Assembly (NCBI GenBank): GCA_904419005.1
Contig: CAJFQI010000010.1
Location: 1-56,861, forward strand
From: Candidatus Avimonas faecium
GTDB lineage: Bacteria; Bacillota; Clostridia; Oscillospirales; Acutalibacteraceae
Reading direction: 5' to 3'
DNA: 56,861 nucleotides
Below, in pieces: positions 8,424-16,502 of the stretch; within the stretch, counting starts at the first letter, position 1; the number at the start of each line of letters is the position of its first letter. The notes beneath the pieces were generated by a model. The model did not search any database and had not been told where the DNA came from. It saw only the letters and a list, made by a program, of their open reading frames with translations. The translations under genes and the position numbers were made by a program.

Positions 8424-8575
8424 GAAACCCGCCTGTTTTTCCCCAATTCTACAAGCGGGGCCGGAGGCTTTCTGCGCTTTGACGGGCCCTTTTGCAGGCA
8501 GCTTTCGGCTGCCTGCCGGCCGCGGAGGCCTTCGGAACAGGCAGAAACGCGGGAAAAGGGGCGGGGCATAAAGAA

Positions 8576-8602
8576 GGAGGCACGGCATAATGCCGTGCCT
8601 CC
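8576..8602 (-). terminator. Palindromic terminator-like hairpin
   Basis: GGAGGCACGGCAT and its exact reverse complement are separated by a single base, 40 bases beyond the stop of the gene at 8641. There is no T-run, so it may be an RNA 3' end stabiliser or a processed terminator. Confidence 0.55.
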
Positions 8603-8640
8603 CCGAAAGCGACGGAAAACGCGGCGGCCGCCGCCTGGGA

Positions 8641-9210
8641 TCACCTGCCGAGATGCCGGATGGTATCCAGCAGGTCGGATAACGCGCTTTTCTCTTCCAG
8701 CGAGGGGCGTTCCATCGCGCGCCCCACCAGCGCCAGCGCTTTATCCTGCAGGGTTTCCGTTTTGGGCTTCAGGTCGTCGTACATCTTCTCGTACAGAGCC
8801 AGGATCTGCCGGTTGGTGGCTTCGCGGGACTGCACGACCTCTTTCAGCGCCTGCGCCTTGGCCTGGCCCGCCGTGTCCGTGACGCCCGGGGTATCGGACA
8901 TCTGGGGCTCCAAGGCGCTTAAGTCCGCCAGCACCTGCTCCAGATGGCCGGTATCCCCGGCGAGCCGCTCAATCTGCGTAAGCACATAATCCAACGTATA
9001 CTTGCTTGCACCCGCCGCCGTGTCCTCAACGGACGGATTGGGGCTGAATGTTTCATAGTCTGCCATTTCGTTATCCTCCCACTCGTTGGGCGGACACGCC
9101 AGACAGATCGTTTTTTCGTCTATGAAGCGTGCCCGTCCGTTTTTTACAAGACCCTTCGCCCTTTTCGGGTAGGTCGCTTCATATTGCTTTCCCTGTTCGT
9201 CTACCACCAT
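8641..9210 (-). CDS. Uncharacterised conserved Clostridial protein with an RRXRR-like N-terminus
   Basis: At least 189 residues. Residues 1-45 (VVDEQGKQYEATYPKRAKGL, then VKNGRARF, ICLACPP) recall the RRXRR-type basic module found near some nucleases and in uncharacterised Clostridial proteins. Residues 60-189 are mostly charged, helix-forming sequence. No catalytic motif is visible. The start is uncertain: AAGGGGGAGA (9232-9240) sits 21 bases from the ATG at 9210 but only six bases from an in-frame ATC at 9225, which would add IAKNV. A strong promoter lies at 9353-9381. Role unknown; RNA or DNA binding by the basic N-terminus is only a guess. Confidence 0.8.
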   Translation of the reverse strand: MVVDEQGKQYEATYPKRAKGLVKNGRARFIDEKTICLACPPNEWEDNEMADYETFSPNPSVEDTAAGASKYTLDYVLTQIERLAGDTGHLEQVLADLSALEPQMSDTPGVTDTAGQAKAQALKEVVQSREATNRQILALYEKMYDDLKPKTETLQDKALALVGRAMERPSLEEKSALSDLLDTIRHLGR

Positions 9211-9352
9211 AACGTTTTTTGCGATGGGTGTCTCCCCCTTTGGCTGGAAGATCCGCCCGGCGGCGCCCCGGCCTTTCGCAGGCCGCTTGAAACGCGCGGC
9301 GGGCTGTGAACGCTGTTTTTTACAATGGGTGCCGTCCCCGGTTCACCATTTT

Positions 9353-9381
9353 ATTGTATTCTCACCGCCGGTCCATGTCAA
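9353..9381 (-). promoter_or_regulatory. Strong sigma-A promoter
   Basis: Minus strand consensus TTGACA (9376-9381), 17 bases, TACAAT (9353-9358). It drives the gene at 8641-9210 with a GC-rich leader of about 120 bases; the rest of 9211-9559 holds no gene. Confidence 0.85.
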
Positions 9382-9475
9382 GCGTTATCTACAAATCATG
9401 ATCGTATAAAAGTGTTTTTTCATGATTTTAGCAGTATTTCTACGCCAAACCGTGGATCCCCCGGCTGCACGCCTC

Positions 9476-9510
9476 CAAAAGGCCGGGGAGCCCGCGCGGG
9501 GTCCCCGGCC
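9476..9510 (-). terminator. Rho-independent terminator after the GrpB-family gene
   Basis: GGCCGGGGA pairs with TCCCCGGCC and is followed on the minus strand by TTTTGG, about 50 bases past the stop at 9560. Confidence 0.75.
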
Positions 9511-9559
9511 CATCGCTTTACAGCGCCTGCCGGCGCGGAGGCGGCTTCCTTCTCCCCCT

Positions 9560-10084
9560 TCAGCGGCCCGCCCCGTCCGCCCAGCGCAGGGCGTCGGCCT
9601 CCAGCCGCTTGACAAACGCGTCCTTGCCGTCGCAGTAGCCCTCGTTGTCCTCCGGGAAACGGGCCGCCAGCTCCGCCTTCAGGCGGCCGTAAGCCGCCGC
9701 CCGCTGCGGATGGGCGCGCAGGTAGTCCCGCACCGCCAGATGCCGCCGGATATCCTGCAAGCTGTCCAGCCCAAAAACATGCACATGGTGGGTACGGTCG
9801 TCGCCCCCCTTACGGAAATACCGCCGGCCGGGGATGCCGAACTCCCCCATGCACTCGTACCCGAGCGCCCGCATGGCCGGGTTCCGGCCATCCACCGCCG
9901 CAATGTCGCTCACCACCGGCAGGATGTCGATAATCGGCTTGGCCGCCAGCCCCGGCACCGCTGTGCTGCCGATGTGGTGGATGGCGACCAGCAGCCCATC
10001 GAGGGCCCGGCGGAGCCGCGCCGCCTCCTGTTCATATGCCTTCTCCCACGAGGGATCGTAGGGCACGACCCGTATATGCTGCAT
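9560..10084 (-). CDS. GrpB family protein (UPF0157, nucleotidyltransferase-like)
   Basis: 174 residues matching the GrpB/UPF0157 pattern over its whole length: VVPYDPSWEKAYEQEA near the start, then IHHIGSTAVPGLAAKPIIDI, the most conserved block, with the GS and Asp residues of a nucleotidyltransferase fold, then HHVHVFG and a helical C-terminus (RDYLRAHPQRAAAYGRLK). Some relatives are fused to dephospho-CoA kinase. The biochemical activity is not established. It stands alone between terminators; a TATAAT box on the minus strand at 10117-10122 lies just upstream, but no good -35 is visible. Confidence 0.88.
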   Translation of the reverse strand: MQHIRVVPYDPSWEKAYEQEAARLRRALDGLLVAIHHIGSTAVPGLAAKPIIDILPVVSDIAAVDGRNPAMRALGYECMGEFGIPGRRYFRKGGDDRTHHVHVFGLDSLQDIRRHLAVRDYLRAHPQRAAAYGRLKAELAARFPEDNEGYCDGKDAFVKRLEADALRWADGAGR

Positions 10085-10220
10085 ACTGCCGCCTCCTCTT
10101 GGCTGCCGGGCCTTCTATTATAAGGAGAAAGGCCGTCCCTGACGGCCCTCTGTGTTCCGGTATATGCCCCGTGCGTCCCTTTCCGGGGCCGCACGGGATG
10201 CGCTTTTCCTGCCGCCCGCC

Positions 10221-10847
10221 TCAGGCCCCGTAGGCGCGGCGGCGCCGGAGGGGCAGGCGGTACCGCAGGGGCAGCGGGGCGGAGCCCTCCATGCACAGGC
10301 GCAGCATCGCGGCGGCCAGTTCGGTGCCGGCGGCCAGCGCGTAATCCAGGTCCTCCGCCGGGGAGAAGCTTCCCGCCTCCCGGGCGTCCAGCGCCTTCAG
10401 CAGCAGGGCATACGCCTCCGCCGCATCCCGCGCGCCGTGCAGGTCCGGCCGCTCCCCGCCCTGGGAAGCCGTCGGGAACTCCGCCGGGGGAAGCGCCGCC
10501 TGCGCCTGCTCATAAGCGCGGTGCTCTTTGAGGGAGCCGGCGTACGCCGGGGTATGGACGTAGCAGGAGAAATCGCACACATAATGGATAATGATCCCCA
10601 GCCGCAGGGAACGCCAGCGGGAGAGCCGCCCCCCGGGCGGCACCGCCCGGCGGCAGAAGCGGCGGACCATCCTCCCCACCATGCCGCCCGCCGCATCAAC
10701 GCGGTGCATATGCCAAAGGCGGTGGTGGGTGCAGTCGGGATAGACGCTGCCCCAGGAAAACCAACGGGGATCAATGCAGACATTCTGCTTTGCCTCGCAG
10801 CCCTCGCGGATCCTTTCCGCCAGGTCGCGGTGGATACGGTATTTCAA
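10221..10847 (-). CDS. Zinc-dependent phospholipase C family protein
   Basis: 208 residues. Histidines and aspartates in PDCTHHRLWHMHRVD and GIIIHYVCDFSCYVHTP match the metal-binding pattern of the zinc-dependent phospholipase C (alpha-toxin/PLC-like) family found as a stand-alone cytoplasmic domain in many Clostridia. Since no signal peptide is present, it is probably not a secreted toxin. The start is TTG (10845-10847) because AGGAG lies nine bases upstream. Function within the cell is unknown; phosphate-ester hydrolysis is the family expectation. Confidence 0.8.
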   Translation of the reverse strand: MKYRIHRDLAERIREGCEAKQNVCIDPRWFSWGSVYPDCTHHRLWHMHRVDAAGGMVGRMVRRFCRRAVPPGGRLSRWRSLRLGIIIHYVCDFSCYVHTPAYAGSLKEHRAYEQAQAALPPAEFPTASQGGERPDLHGARDAAEAYALLLKALDAREAGSFSPAEDLDYALAAGTELAAAMLRLCMEGSAPLPLRYRLPLRRRRAYGA

Positions 10848-10960
10848 CTCATCACGCTCCTGAAGTATCTGGTTTCCTCCTGCCCTTTGCAGCCACCGGC
10901 CGCTGCCTGCCGCTTCCCGGGGAGGGCGTGCCCGCCCGGGGAAAGGGGCTGCCGCGGGAT

Positions 10961-12745
10961 CTATTCCAGCCCGGCGCTTTGCAGGGTGTCCTGCGCCCGG
11001 CAGAGCTTGGCGTATTCCCCGCCCCGCGCCATCAATTCGTCGTGGGTCCCCATTTCGCGGATGCCCTCATGGTCAATAAACGCGATCTCATCCGCCCCCC
11101 GCACCGTCGACAGGCGGTGGGCGATCACCAGGGTGGTGCGCCCGCGGGCCAGCTCGTTAAACGCGGCCTGGATGCGGGCCTCGGTCACGGTATCCAGCGC
11201 GGAGGTCGCCTCGTCAAGGATGAGGATGGGCGGGTTCTTTAAGAAGATCCGGGCGATGCTGACCCGCTGCTTCTGCCCGCCGGAGAGCATCATCCCCCGC
11301 TCGCCCACATAGGTCTGGTAGCCGTCCGGCATGGCGAGAATGTCCTCGTGGATCTCGGCCCGCTTGGCGGCCTCGACCACCTCCTCGTCGGTCGCGTCAA
11401 TCCGGCCGTAGCGGATATTCTCCATAATCGTGCCGGCAAAGAGCATGACCTCCTGCTGGACGATGCCGATGTTGCCCCGCAGGGAGGAAAGGGTCAGCCC
11501 GCGGATATCCTTGCCGTCAATGGTGATGGAGCCCGCCGTCGTCTCATAAAACCGGGGGATCAGGTGGCAGAGGGTGCTTTTCCCCCCGCCGGAGGGGCCG
11601 ACCAGCGCCAGCGTCTCCCCCGCGCGGATGTGGAGGTTGATATGGTGGAGCACCCGCACCCCCTCGTCATAGGAGAAGCTCACGTCCCGGAAGGCGATGT
11701 CCCCCTGGACGTCGGTCAGCTCCACGGCGTCCGGCGCGTCGGTGATCTCCGGCTCCACCGCCATCAGCTGGCGGAACCGCTTGAAGCCCGCCATACCGGT
11801 GGTGTACTGCTCCACAAAGGAGGACAGCCGGCGGATGGGCTGCAAAAAAGCGCTGACATACAGGGTAAAGGTGATCAGGTCGATGTAATCCAGGGAGCCG
11901 CCCATGATCAGCGCCCCGCCGAAGGCGATGACCGCCACGTTCATAATGCTGGTCAAAAAGTCCATCCCCGCCTGGAAGGTTCCCATCTGGCGGTAAAACT
12001 CCCGCTTGGCGCCGCGGTACTGGCGGTTGTCCACCTCAAAGCGGGCGATCTCGTACTCCTCGTTGGTGAACGCCTTGGCGGTGCGGGCGCCTGAGATGCT
12101 CGACTCAATGTCCGCGTTGATGCCGGCAGTCCGCTCCTTGACCCGGGCCGAGGCGGCGGACATCTTCTTGCGCCGGTAGACCGTAAACAGGACGATCAGC
12201 GGCACCAGCAGGAACACCACCAGCGCGAGCCGCCACTCAATGGTCATCAGTAGGATGAGCGCGCCGATCAGGGTAACGGCCGAGATGAAAAGATCCTCCG
12301 GCCCGTGGTGGGCAAGCTCCACCACCTCAAACAGGTCGTTGACCACCCGGGACATCAGGCTGCCGGTGCGGTTCTGGTCATAAAAGCGGAAGGACAGCTT
12401 CTGCAGGTGGGAAAACAGCTCCCGCCGCATATCAACCTCCATGTATACGCCCAGCAGGTGCCCCCAGTAGCCCACGAAATACTGGAACCCGGCCCGGACG
12501 ACATAGGCCAGCACCAGCGCGGCCATCACCCCGAAGAACACCCCGTAGGCGTTGGCCGGCAGCCAGTTCTGCATCGCGTACCGGGAGACCATCGGGAACA
12601 CCAGGTCGACCGCCGCAATCATCAGCGCGCAGAACATATCAAGCGCGAACAGCCTCCAATGCGGCTTGTAATACGAGGCGAACGCCCGCAGCACCGGCTG
12701 CCCGCGTTCTTTCCCGCTGCTTTTCGCCTTTGCCCTTGTCGTCAT
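10961..12745 (-). CDS. ABC exporter, fused membrane and ATPase domains
   Basis: 594 residues from the ATG at 12745, which has GGAGG and GGGAG upstream. Residues about 1-320 form a six-helix ABC exporter membrane domain, and the rest is the nucleotide-binding domain: Walker A GPSGGGKST (about 382-390), Q-loop, signature LSGGQKQR, Walker B ILILDEATS and the switch His in IAHRLS. It would act as a homodimer or pair with a distant partner. Export substrate is unknown; relatives move lipids, peptides or drugs. Same strand as the serine hydrolase and GH13 genes upstream but separated from them by a hairpin at 12861. Confidence 0.92.
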   Translation of the reverse strand: MTTRAKAKSSGKERGQPVLRAFASYYKPHWRLFALDMFCALMIAAVDLVFPMVSRYAMQNWLPANAYGVFFGVMAALVLAYVVRAGFQYFVGYWGHLLGVYMEVDMRRELFSHLQKLSFRFYDQNRTGSLMSRVVNDLFEVVELAHHGPEDLFISAVTLIGALILLMTIEWRLALVVFLLVPLIVLFTVYRRKKMSAASARVKERTAGINADIESSISGARTAKAFTNEEYEIARFEVDNRQYRGAKREFYRQMGTFQAGMDFLTSIMNVAVIAFGGALIMGGSLDYIDLITFTLYVSAFLQPIRRLSSFVEQYTTGMAGFKRFRQLMAVEPEITDAPDAVELTDVQGDIAFRDVSFSYDEGVRVLHHINLHIRAGETLALVGPSGGGKSTLCHLIPRFYETTAGSITIDGKDIRGLTLSSLRGNIGIVQQEVMLFAGTIMENIRYGRIDATDEEVVEAAKRAEIHEDILAMPDGYQTYVGERGMMLSGGQKQRVSIARIFLKNPPILILDEATSALDTVTEARIQAAFNELARGRTTLVIAHRLSTVRGADEIAFIDHEGIREMGTHDELMARGGEYAKLCRAQDTLQSAGLE

Positions 12746-12860
12746 ATCTCCCGTTTCCTCCAGACGCCGGTAAATTTGAGTATAGCACGCCCGTTTGTCA
12801 GGCTTTGGTGCGCTTTGGGTGAAATCTGCGGCAAAAACGCCCGTCCGCCGCACTTTTGCT

Positions 12861-12894
12861 GCGGCATCCCCCGGCTTCCGGCCGGGGATGCCGC
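12861..12894 (-). terminator. Terminator-like hairpin after the serine hydrolase
   Basis: GCGGCATCCCCCGGC pairs with GCCGGGGATGCCGC across a TTCC loop, immediately after the stop at 12895; on the minus strand it is followed by AGCAAAAG rather than T's. The arm GCGGCATCC recurs in the repeats at 16019-16104. Confidence 0.5.
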
Positions 12895-13785
12895 CTAATC
12901 CGCCAGGATGCGCCGCATCACGGCCGGATAATCCACGTCCTGCGGGTGAAAGGCGTGGGCCGCCAGCACGGCGTTCTGCTCCGGCAGGACCAGGATGATC
13001 TGGCCGAACGCGCCGGTCGCCGCAAAACCCAGGCCGTCAAAAATCCAGAAGCCGTAGCCGTAGGAGCCTAGACCCCCGGTCTGGCAGCGGGAGGCCCGGC
13101 GCACCCAGCCCTCCGGCAGCACCCGCCGGCCGCCGTATACCCCGCCGTTGAGGTAGAGCAGGCCCAGCTTGGCCATGTCGCGGGTGGACAGGAACAGCCC
13201 CGCCGCCCCGAAGGTCTCGCCGTCCGGATCGTGCTCCCACGCATGCTCCCCCATGCCGAGCGGCCGCATCAGCTTTTCCTCCAGGTACTCGTCGGCCCGC
13301 ACGCCGGCCGCCTTGCGCAGGATGCGGGCCAGCAGGTAGATGGTGGAGTTGCTGTAGGTAAAATGGGTCCCCGGCTCGTAGGGCAGGGGGGCGGACAGGG
13401 CGTATTTCAGCCAGTCCTTCTCCTCCAGCGCGTACCGCTGGTGGTCAAAAAGGATCCCTTCCCCCAGCCCCATGGTGTGGGTCAGCAGATGCCGCACCGT
13501 CACCCGCTCCAGCTTTGGGTCGGCACCCGCCGGCCACTCGGCCGCAAAAAAGCGGGGGAGCGGGTCGTCCAGCGAGAGCAGGCCCTCGGCCTCCGCCAGG
13601 CCGATGCCGGTGGCGGTAAAGCTCTTGGTCACCGAGAAGCATTCCAGCCGCGGGCAGGCCGGCAGGAAAGCCTGCTCCGCCCATTCGCCGTCCTGCACAT
13701 AGGCAAAGCGGATCACCTGGTGCTCCGGCCGGCCCAGCTCCTGCGCCAGCCGCTCCTTCATCTGCTGTAAGGTATGCTTGGACAT
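12895..13785 (-). CDS. Serine hydrolase, beta-lactamase family
   Basis: 296 residues with S51-V-T-K54 (SxxK), a LLTHTMGLGEG segment, YSN (about 144-146, YxN) and a C-terminal GAFGQ in place of the KTG-like strand. These are the marks of class C beta-lactamase/penicillin-binding-like hydrolases of unknown substrate. There is no signal peptide. It starts 47 bases after the GH13 gene on the same strand and is likely co-transcribed with it. Base composition matches the GC-rich neighbours, unlike the serine hydrolase at 5087. Confidence 0.88.
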   Translation of the reverse strand: MSKHTLQQMKERLAQELGRPEHQVIRFAYVQDGEWAEQAFLPACPRLECFSVTKSFTATGIGLAEAEGLLSLDDPLPRFFAAEWPAGADPKLERVTVRHLLTHTMGLGEGILFDHQRYALEEKDWLKYALSAPLPYEPGTHFTYSNSTIYLLARILRKAAGVRADEYLEEKLMRPLGMGEHAWEHDPDGETFGAAGLFLSTRDMAKLGLLYLNGGVYGGRRVLPEGWVRRASRCQTGGLGSYGYGFWIFDGLGFAATGAFGQIILVLPEQNAVLAAHAFHPQDVDYPAVMRRILAD

Positions 13786-13832
13786 CCCGGTCCCTCCTAT
13801 ATTTCTTCAAGCGCCGGCTCCCGCGCGGCCGT

Positions 13833-15752
13833 CTATTTTTCTGCAAAGCCGTCCCCGGCCAGCGTCGCCAGCGCACACTCCTCGGGCGGCAGGAAGAGGG
13901 TGTCCCCCTCAACCCGGCCGCGGCCCAGGCTGACCGTGGCCCCCCGCCACGCCTCCGGCAGGCGGAAGGCCGCCCCCTCCTGTCCCGCGTTGACCCCGCA
14001 CAGCAGGCGGGAGCCGTCCCCCGCCCGCTCATAGCAGAGGGCGTCGTCCGTGCCACCCAAGGGCCGGAAAGCGCCCTGCCGCAGGGCGGGGCAGTTCCGG
14101 CGGAGCTGCCCCAGCCGCCGGTACCAATGCAGCAGGCCCGCGTCCTCTTCCCCCCAGGGATAGCAGCCGCGGTTGAAGGGGTCGCGGTAGCCCTCCATCC
14201 CCGCCTCGTCCCCATAATAGATGCAGGGGACGCCGGGCAGGGTGTACTGCAGCGCCGACGCCAGCCGCATCCGCCGCAGCCCCTGTTCCCTCTGCCCGGG
14301 CGTAAGCGCCTGCGCCGCCTGCCATTCGCGCCCCCGGCCGTCGGCCGGCTCCCCGGCCAGGACGGTGAGGGCCCGCTCGGTGTCGTGGGTGCCCAGGCTG
14401 TTCATCAGCCCCCGCAGCACCTGGGGCGGGTAGTTTTCCACCACATCCATGATCCGTGTGAAAAACTCCGCCGCGCTGCCCCCGCGCAGGAAGTCCAGGA
14501 CCGCTCCCCGGAAGGGGTAGTTCATCACGCTGTCCAGCTGCCGGCCGAGCAGGTACCGCCGCCGATGCCCGTAGCTGACCTTGTTGCTGGCGTCCTCCCA
14601 CACCTCGCCGAGCAGCAGGGCATCCGGGTCCTCCGCCTTGACCGCCCGCCGCAGCCCGTCCAGGAATTCGTCCGGCAGCTCGTCCGCCACGTCCAGCCGC
14701 CAGCCGGCCGCCCCCTGCCGCACCCGGGTGCGGGCCGCGCCCCCCTCCCCCAGGATGTATTCCCGGAAGCCGAGGTCGTTCTCGTTGACCTCGGGCAGGG
14801 TGTCGAAGCCCCACCAGGCATCGTATTTCTCCGGCCACTCGTCAAAGTGGTACCACGAAAAATAAGGGGAATCGGGGGTTTGGTACGCGCCGGGGCCGGG
14901 GTAGCGCCCGTACTTATTGAAGTAGACGCTGTCCGCCCCCGTATGGCTGAACACCCCGTCCAGCAGCACCCGGATCCCCACCTGCGCCGCCGAACGCAGC
15001 AGGGAGCGGAAGTCCTCCTCCGTCCCGAGCAGGGGGTCGATGCGGGTGTAATCCGCCGTATCATACCGGTGGTTGGAGTGGGCCTCAAACACCGGGTTGA
15101 GGTAAAGGCAGGTCACCCCGAGCTCCGCCAGCCGGTCGAGCCGGCTTTCCAGCCCCTTGAGGTCGCCGCCGAAATAATCGTTGTTGCGCACGACGCCCTG
15201 TTCGTCCGGCCGCCACTCCGGCTGGCCGCCCCAGTCCTCCCGCAGCACCCGGCCGGCCGGGATCCCCTCCTTGGGCGCGCCGGAACGGGCGAACCGGTCG
15301 GGGAACACCTGGTAGAAGATCCCCCCCGCCAGCCATTCCGGCGTGCGGAAGGCCGGGTCGTAGCAGGTCAGCTGCCAGCGCGGCGCATCCCCGCCCTCGG
15401 CCAGCTCCCCCGTCCCGTCCGGGCGGCGGGAGAGGGCCCTGCACCCCTGGGCGGTGTCCATTTCAAACCAATACCAGTACAGCCCCGGCGTATCGGGGGT
15501 GTAATGGACGTCCCACCATTCCCGCCGGTCGCCCTCCATCCCCGCCCAGAACATCGCCGAGCACTGCAGCGCCTCCGGGCCGGGGGCGGCGTCCTGCGCG
15601 GGATCCTCCGCCGCCCGCTGCACATACAGCCGGCAGGCGGTGCAGCCCAGCTCCCGCGGCAGGCAGACGCGAAAAAAGACCGCCTGCCCCGCCGGCTGCG
15701 CGCCGAAGGGCGAACGGTAGCGTAAGTCGCGGGAATCAAAGGGTGGCAGCAT
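13833..15752 (-). CDS. Glycoside hydrolase family 13 (neopullulanase/alpha-glucosidase type)
   Basis: 639 residues. Residues about 1-130 are a beta-rich N-terminal module of the CBM34 type; from about 140 a TIM barrel follows (GGIFYQVFPDRFA, VTCLYLNPVFEAHSNHRYDT, VLLDGVFSHTG). Catalytic residues are visible: Asp354 (GWRLDVADE), Glu383 (GEVWED) and Asp457 (GTHDTER). A beta-sandwich C-terminal domain ends the protein. The family cleaves alpha-1,4 and some alpha-1,6 glucans, cyclodextrins or maltooligosaccharides. Since no signal peptide is present, it would act on imported oligosaccharides in the cytoplasm. Promoter at 15842-15870. Confidence 0.92.
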   Translation of the reverse strand: MLPPFDSRDLRYRSPFGAQPAGQAVFFRVCLPRELGCTACRLYVQRAAEDPAQDAAPGPEALQCSAMFWAGMEGDRREWWDVHYTPDTPGLYWYWFEMDTAQGCRALSRRPDGTGELAEGGDAPRWQLTCYDPAFRTPEWLAGGIFYQVFPDRFARSGAPKEGIPAGRVLREDWGGQPEWRPDEQGVVRNNDYFGGDLKGLESRLDRLAELGVTCLYLNPVFEAHSNHRYDTADYTRIDPLLGTEEDFRSLLRSAAQVGIRVLLDGVFSHTGADSVYFNKYGRYPGPGAYQTPDSPYFSWYHFDEWPEKYDAWWGFDTLPEVNENDLGFREYILGEGGAARTRVRQGAAGWRLDVADELPDEFLDGLRRAVKAEDPDALLLGEVWEDASNKVSYGHRRRYLLGRQLDSVMNYPFRGAVLDFLRGGSAAEFFTRIMDVVENYPPQVLRGLMNSLGTHDTERALTVLAGEPADGRGREWQAAQALTPGQREQGLRRMRLASALQYTLPGVPCIYYGDEAGMEGYRDPFNRGCYPWGEEDAGLLHWYRRLGQLRRNCPALRQGAFRPLGGTDDALCYERAGDGSRLLCGVNAGQEGAAFRLPEAWRGATVSLGRGRVEGDTLFLPPEECALATLAGDGFAEK

Positions 15753-15841
15753 ACAGATAACTCCTTCCGGCGGCAGGCCGCCGCGCGGGATGCCCGCCCC
15801 TCGGAGGGCGGGGCGGGTCAGCCGTTGTCTTTAACCTTTAT

Positions 15842-15870
15842 ATTATGGCATCTTTTCCCCGCGGAATCAA
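15842..15870 (-). promoter_or_regulatory. Promoter of the GH13 - serine hydrolase operon
   Basis: Minus strand TTGATT, 17 bases, CATAAT, about 90 bases upstream of the GH13 start. Confidence 0.7.
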
Positions 15871-15905
15871 GCAAAAAAGAGCCGCCGCTTTCCGGCGGGC
15901 GGACA

Positions 15906-15941
15906 GGAAGCAGCGGGAAGCAAGGGGAAGCAAGGGGAAGC
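15906..15941. repeat. Short tandem repeat, GGGAAGCA type
   Basis: Four copies of GGAAGC in a ten-base period (the central unit GGAAGCAAGG is repeated). It lies in the non-coding stretch 15753-16180 just upstream of the GH13 promoter. Confidence 0.7.
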
Positions 15942-16018
15942 GGCCGGATTCCCGTCCATAAAACGCGAAATGCGGGCCATCCTCGCTGGCCCGCAAGCGG
16001 TTTTCAAAGGCAGGGGAA

Positions 16019-16104
16019 GCGGCATCCGCTGGGGATGCCGCTTCCGTCAAGGATGCCGCTTCCGTCAAGGATGCCGCTTCCGGCGGGGATGCCGCATCCC
16101 CGCC
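16019..16104. repeat. 18-base tandem repeat flanked by hairpins
   Basis: GGATGCCGCTTCCGTCAA at 16033-16050 and 16051-16068, with a third, diverged copy at 16069-16086. The first copy ends a hairpin (GCGGCATCC at 16019, GGATGCCGC) and the last runs into a perfect ten-base stem GGCGGGGATG/CATCCCCGCC (16082-16104). It follows the small gene at 16181 on the minus strand, so it could act as a terminator or transcript stabiliser. Confidence 0.75.
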
Positions 16105-16180
16105 GGATTTTTCAGTCCCCCGGTACGGAAGGGCGCCGCCTCCCCGTCGGAAGCCCTCGCCGTGCTCTGCCCCGGCAGGA

Positions 16181-16417
16181 TTACTGGTCCCCCTGGTAGG
16201 AGCCGATGACATCCCCCTCCTGCAGCCGGCGCTCCGTGCCGTCTTCCTGCCACGAATACTCCTTGTCCGCGACAAAGACATCCCCCGGCTCATAATGCGC
16301 GGGGATTTCCTCCCGCGCCTGCCCGGAGGCCTTGGCCGAAACCAGCACCCCCGCAACGGCCAGCAGCGCCAGGGCAAGAAATGCCGCCGCGCCAATCCAG
16401 GCCTTCCTTTTCTCCAT
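16181..16417 (-). CDS. Small single-pass membrane or secreted protein, unknown
   Basis: 78 residues: MEKRK, a hydrophobic helix (about 7-30, ALALLAVAGVLV), then a short acidic domain ending GDVIGSYQGDQ. It could be a signal-anchored protein or a small secreted one; no lipobox is present. GAGGAGG eight bases before the ATG strongly supports translation. It follows the AraC gene by 85 bases on the same strand and is probably co-transcribed. I recognise no family. Confidence 0.7.
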   Translation of the reverse strand: MEKRKAWIGAAAFLALALLAVAGVLVSAKASGQAREEIPAHYEPGDVFVADKEYSWQEDGTERRLQEGDVIGSYQGDQ

Positions 16418-16502
16418 AACCGCCGCCTCCTCGTTTATAATAGAAAACAAGGCGCTGCCTCGTTTCCCCCCTTTTCGTTCGCCGGCCCCCGTTTGCCGCC
16501 GC

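Noticed and set aside
16019-16104. Possible CRISPR array
   Set aside because: Repeat units are 18 bases and directly abutting; there are no unique spacers.
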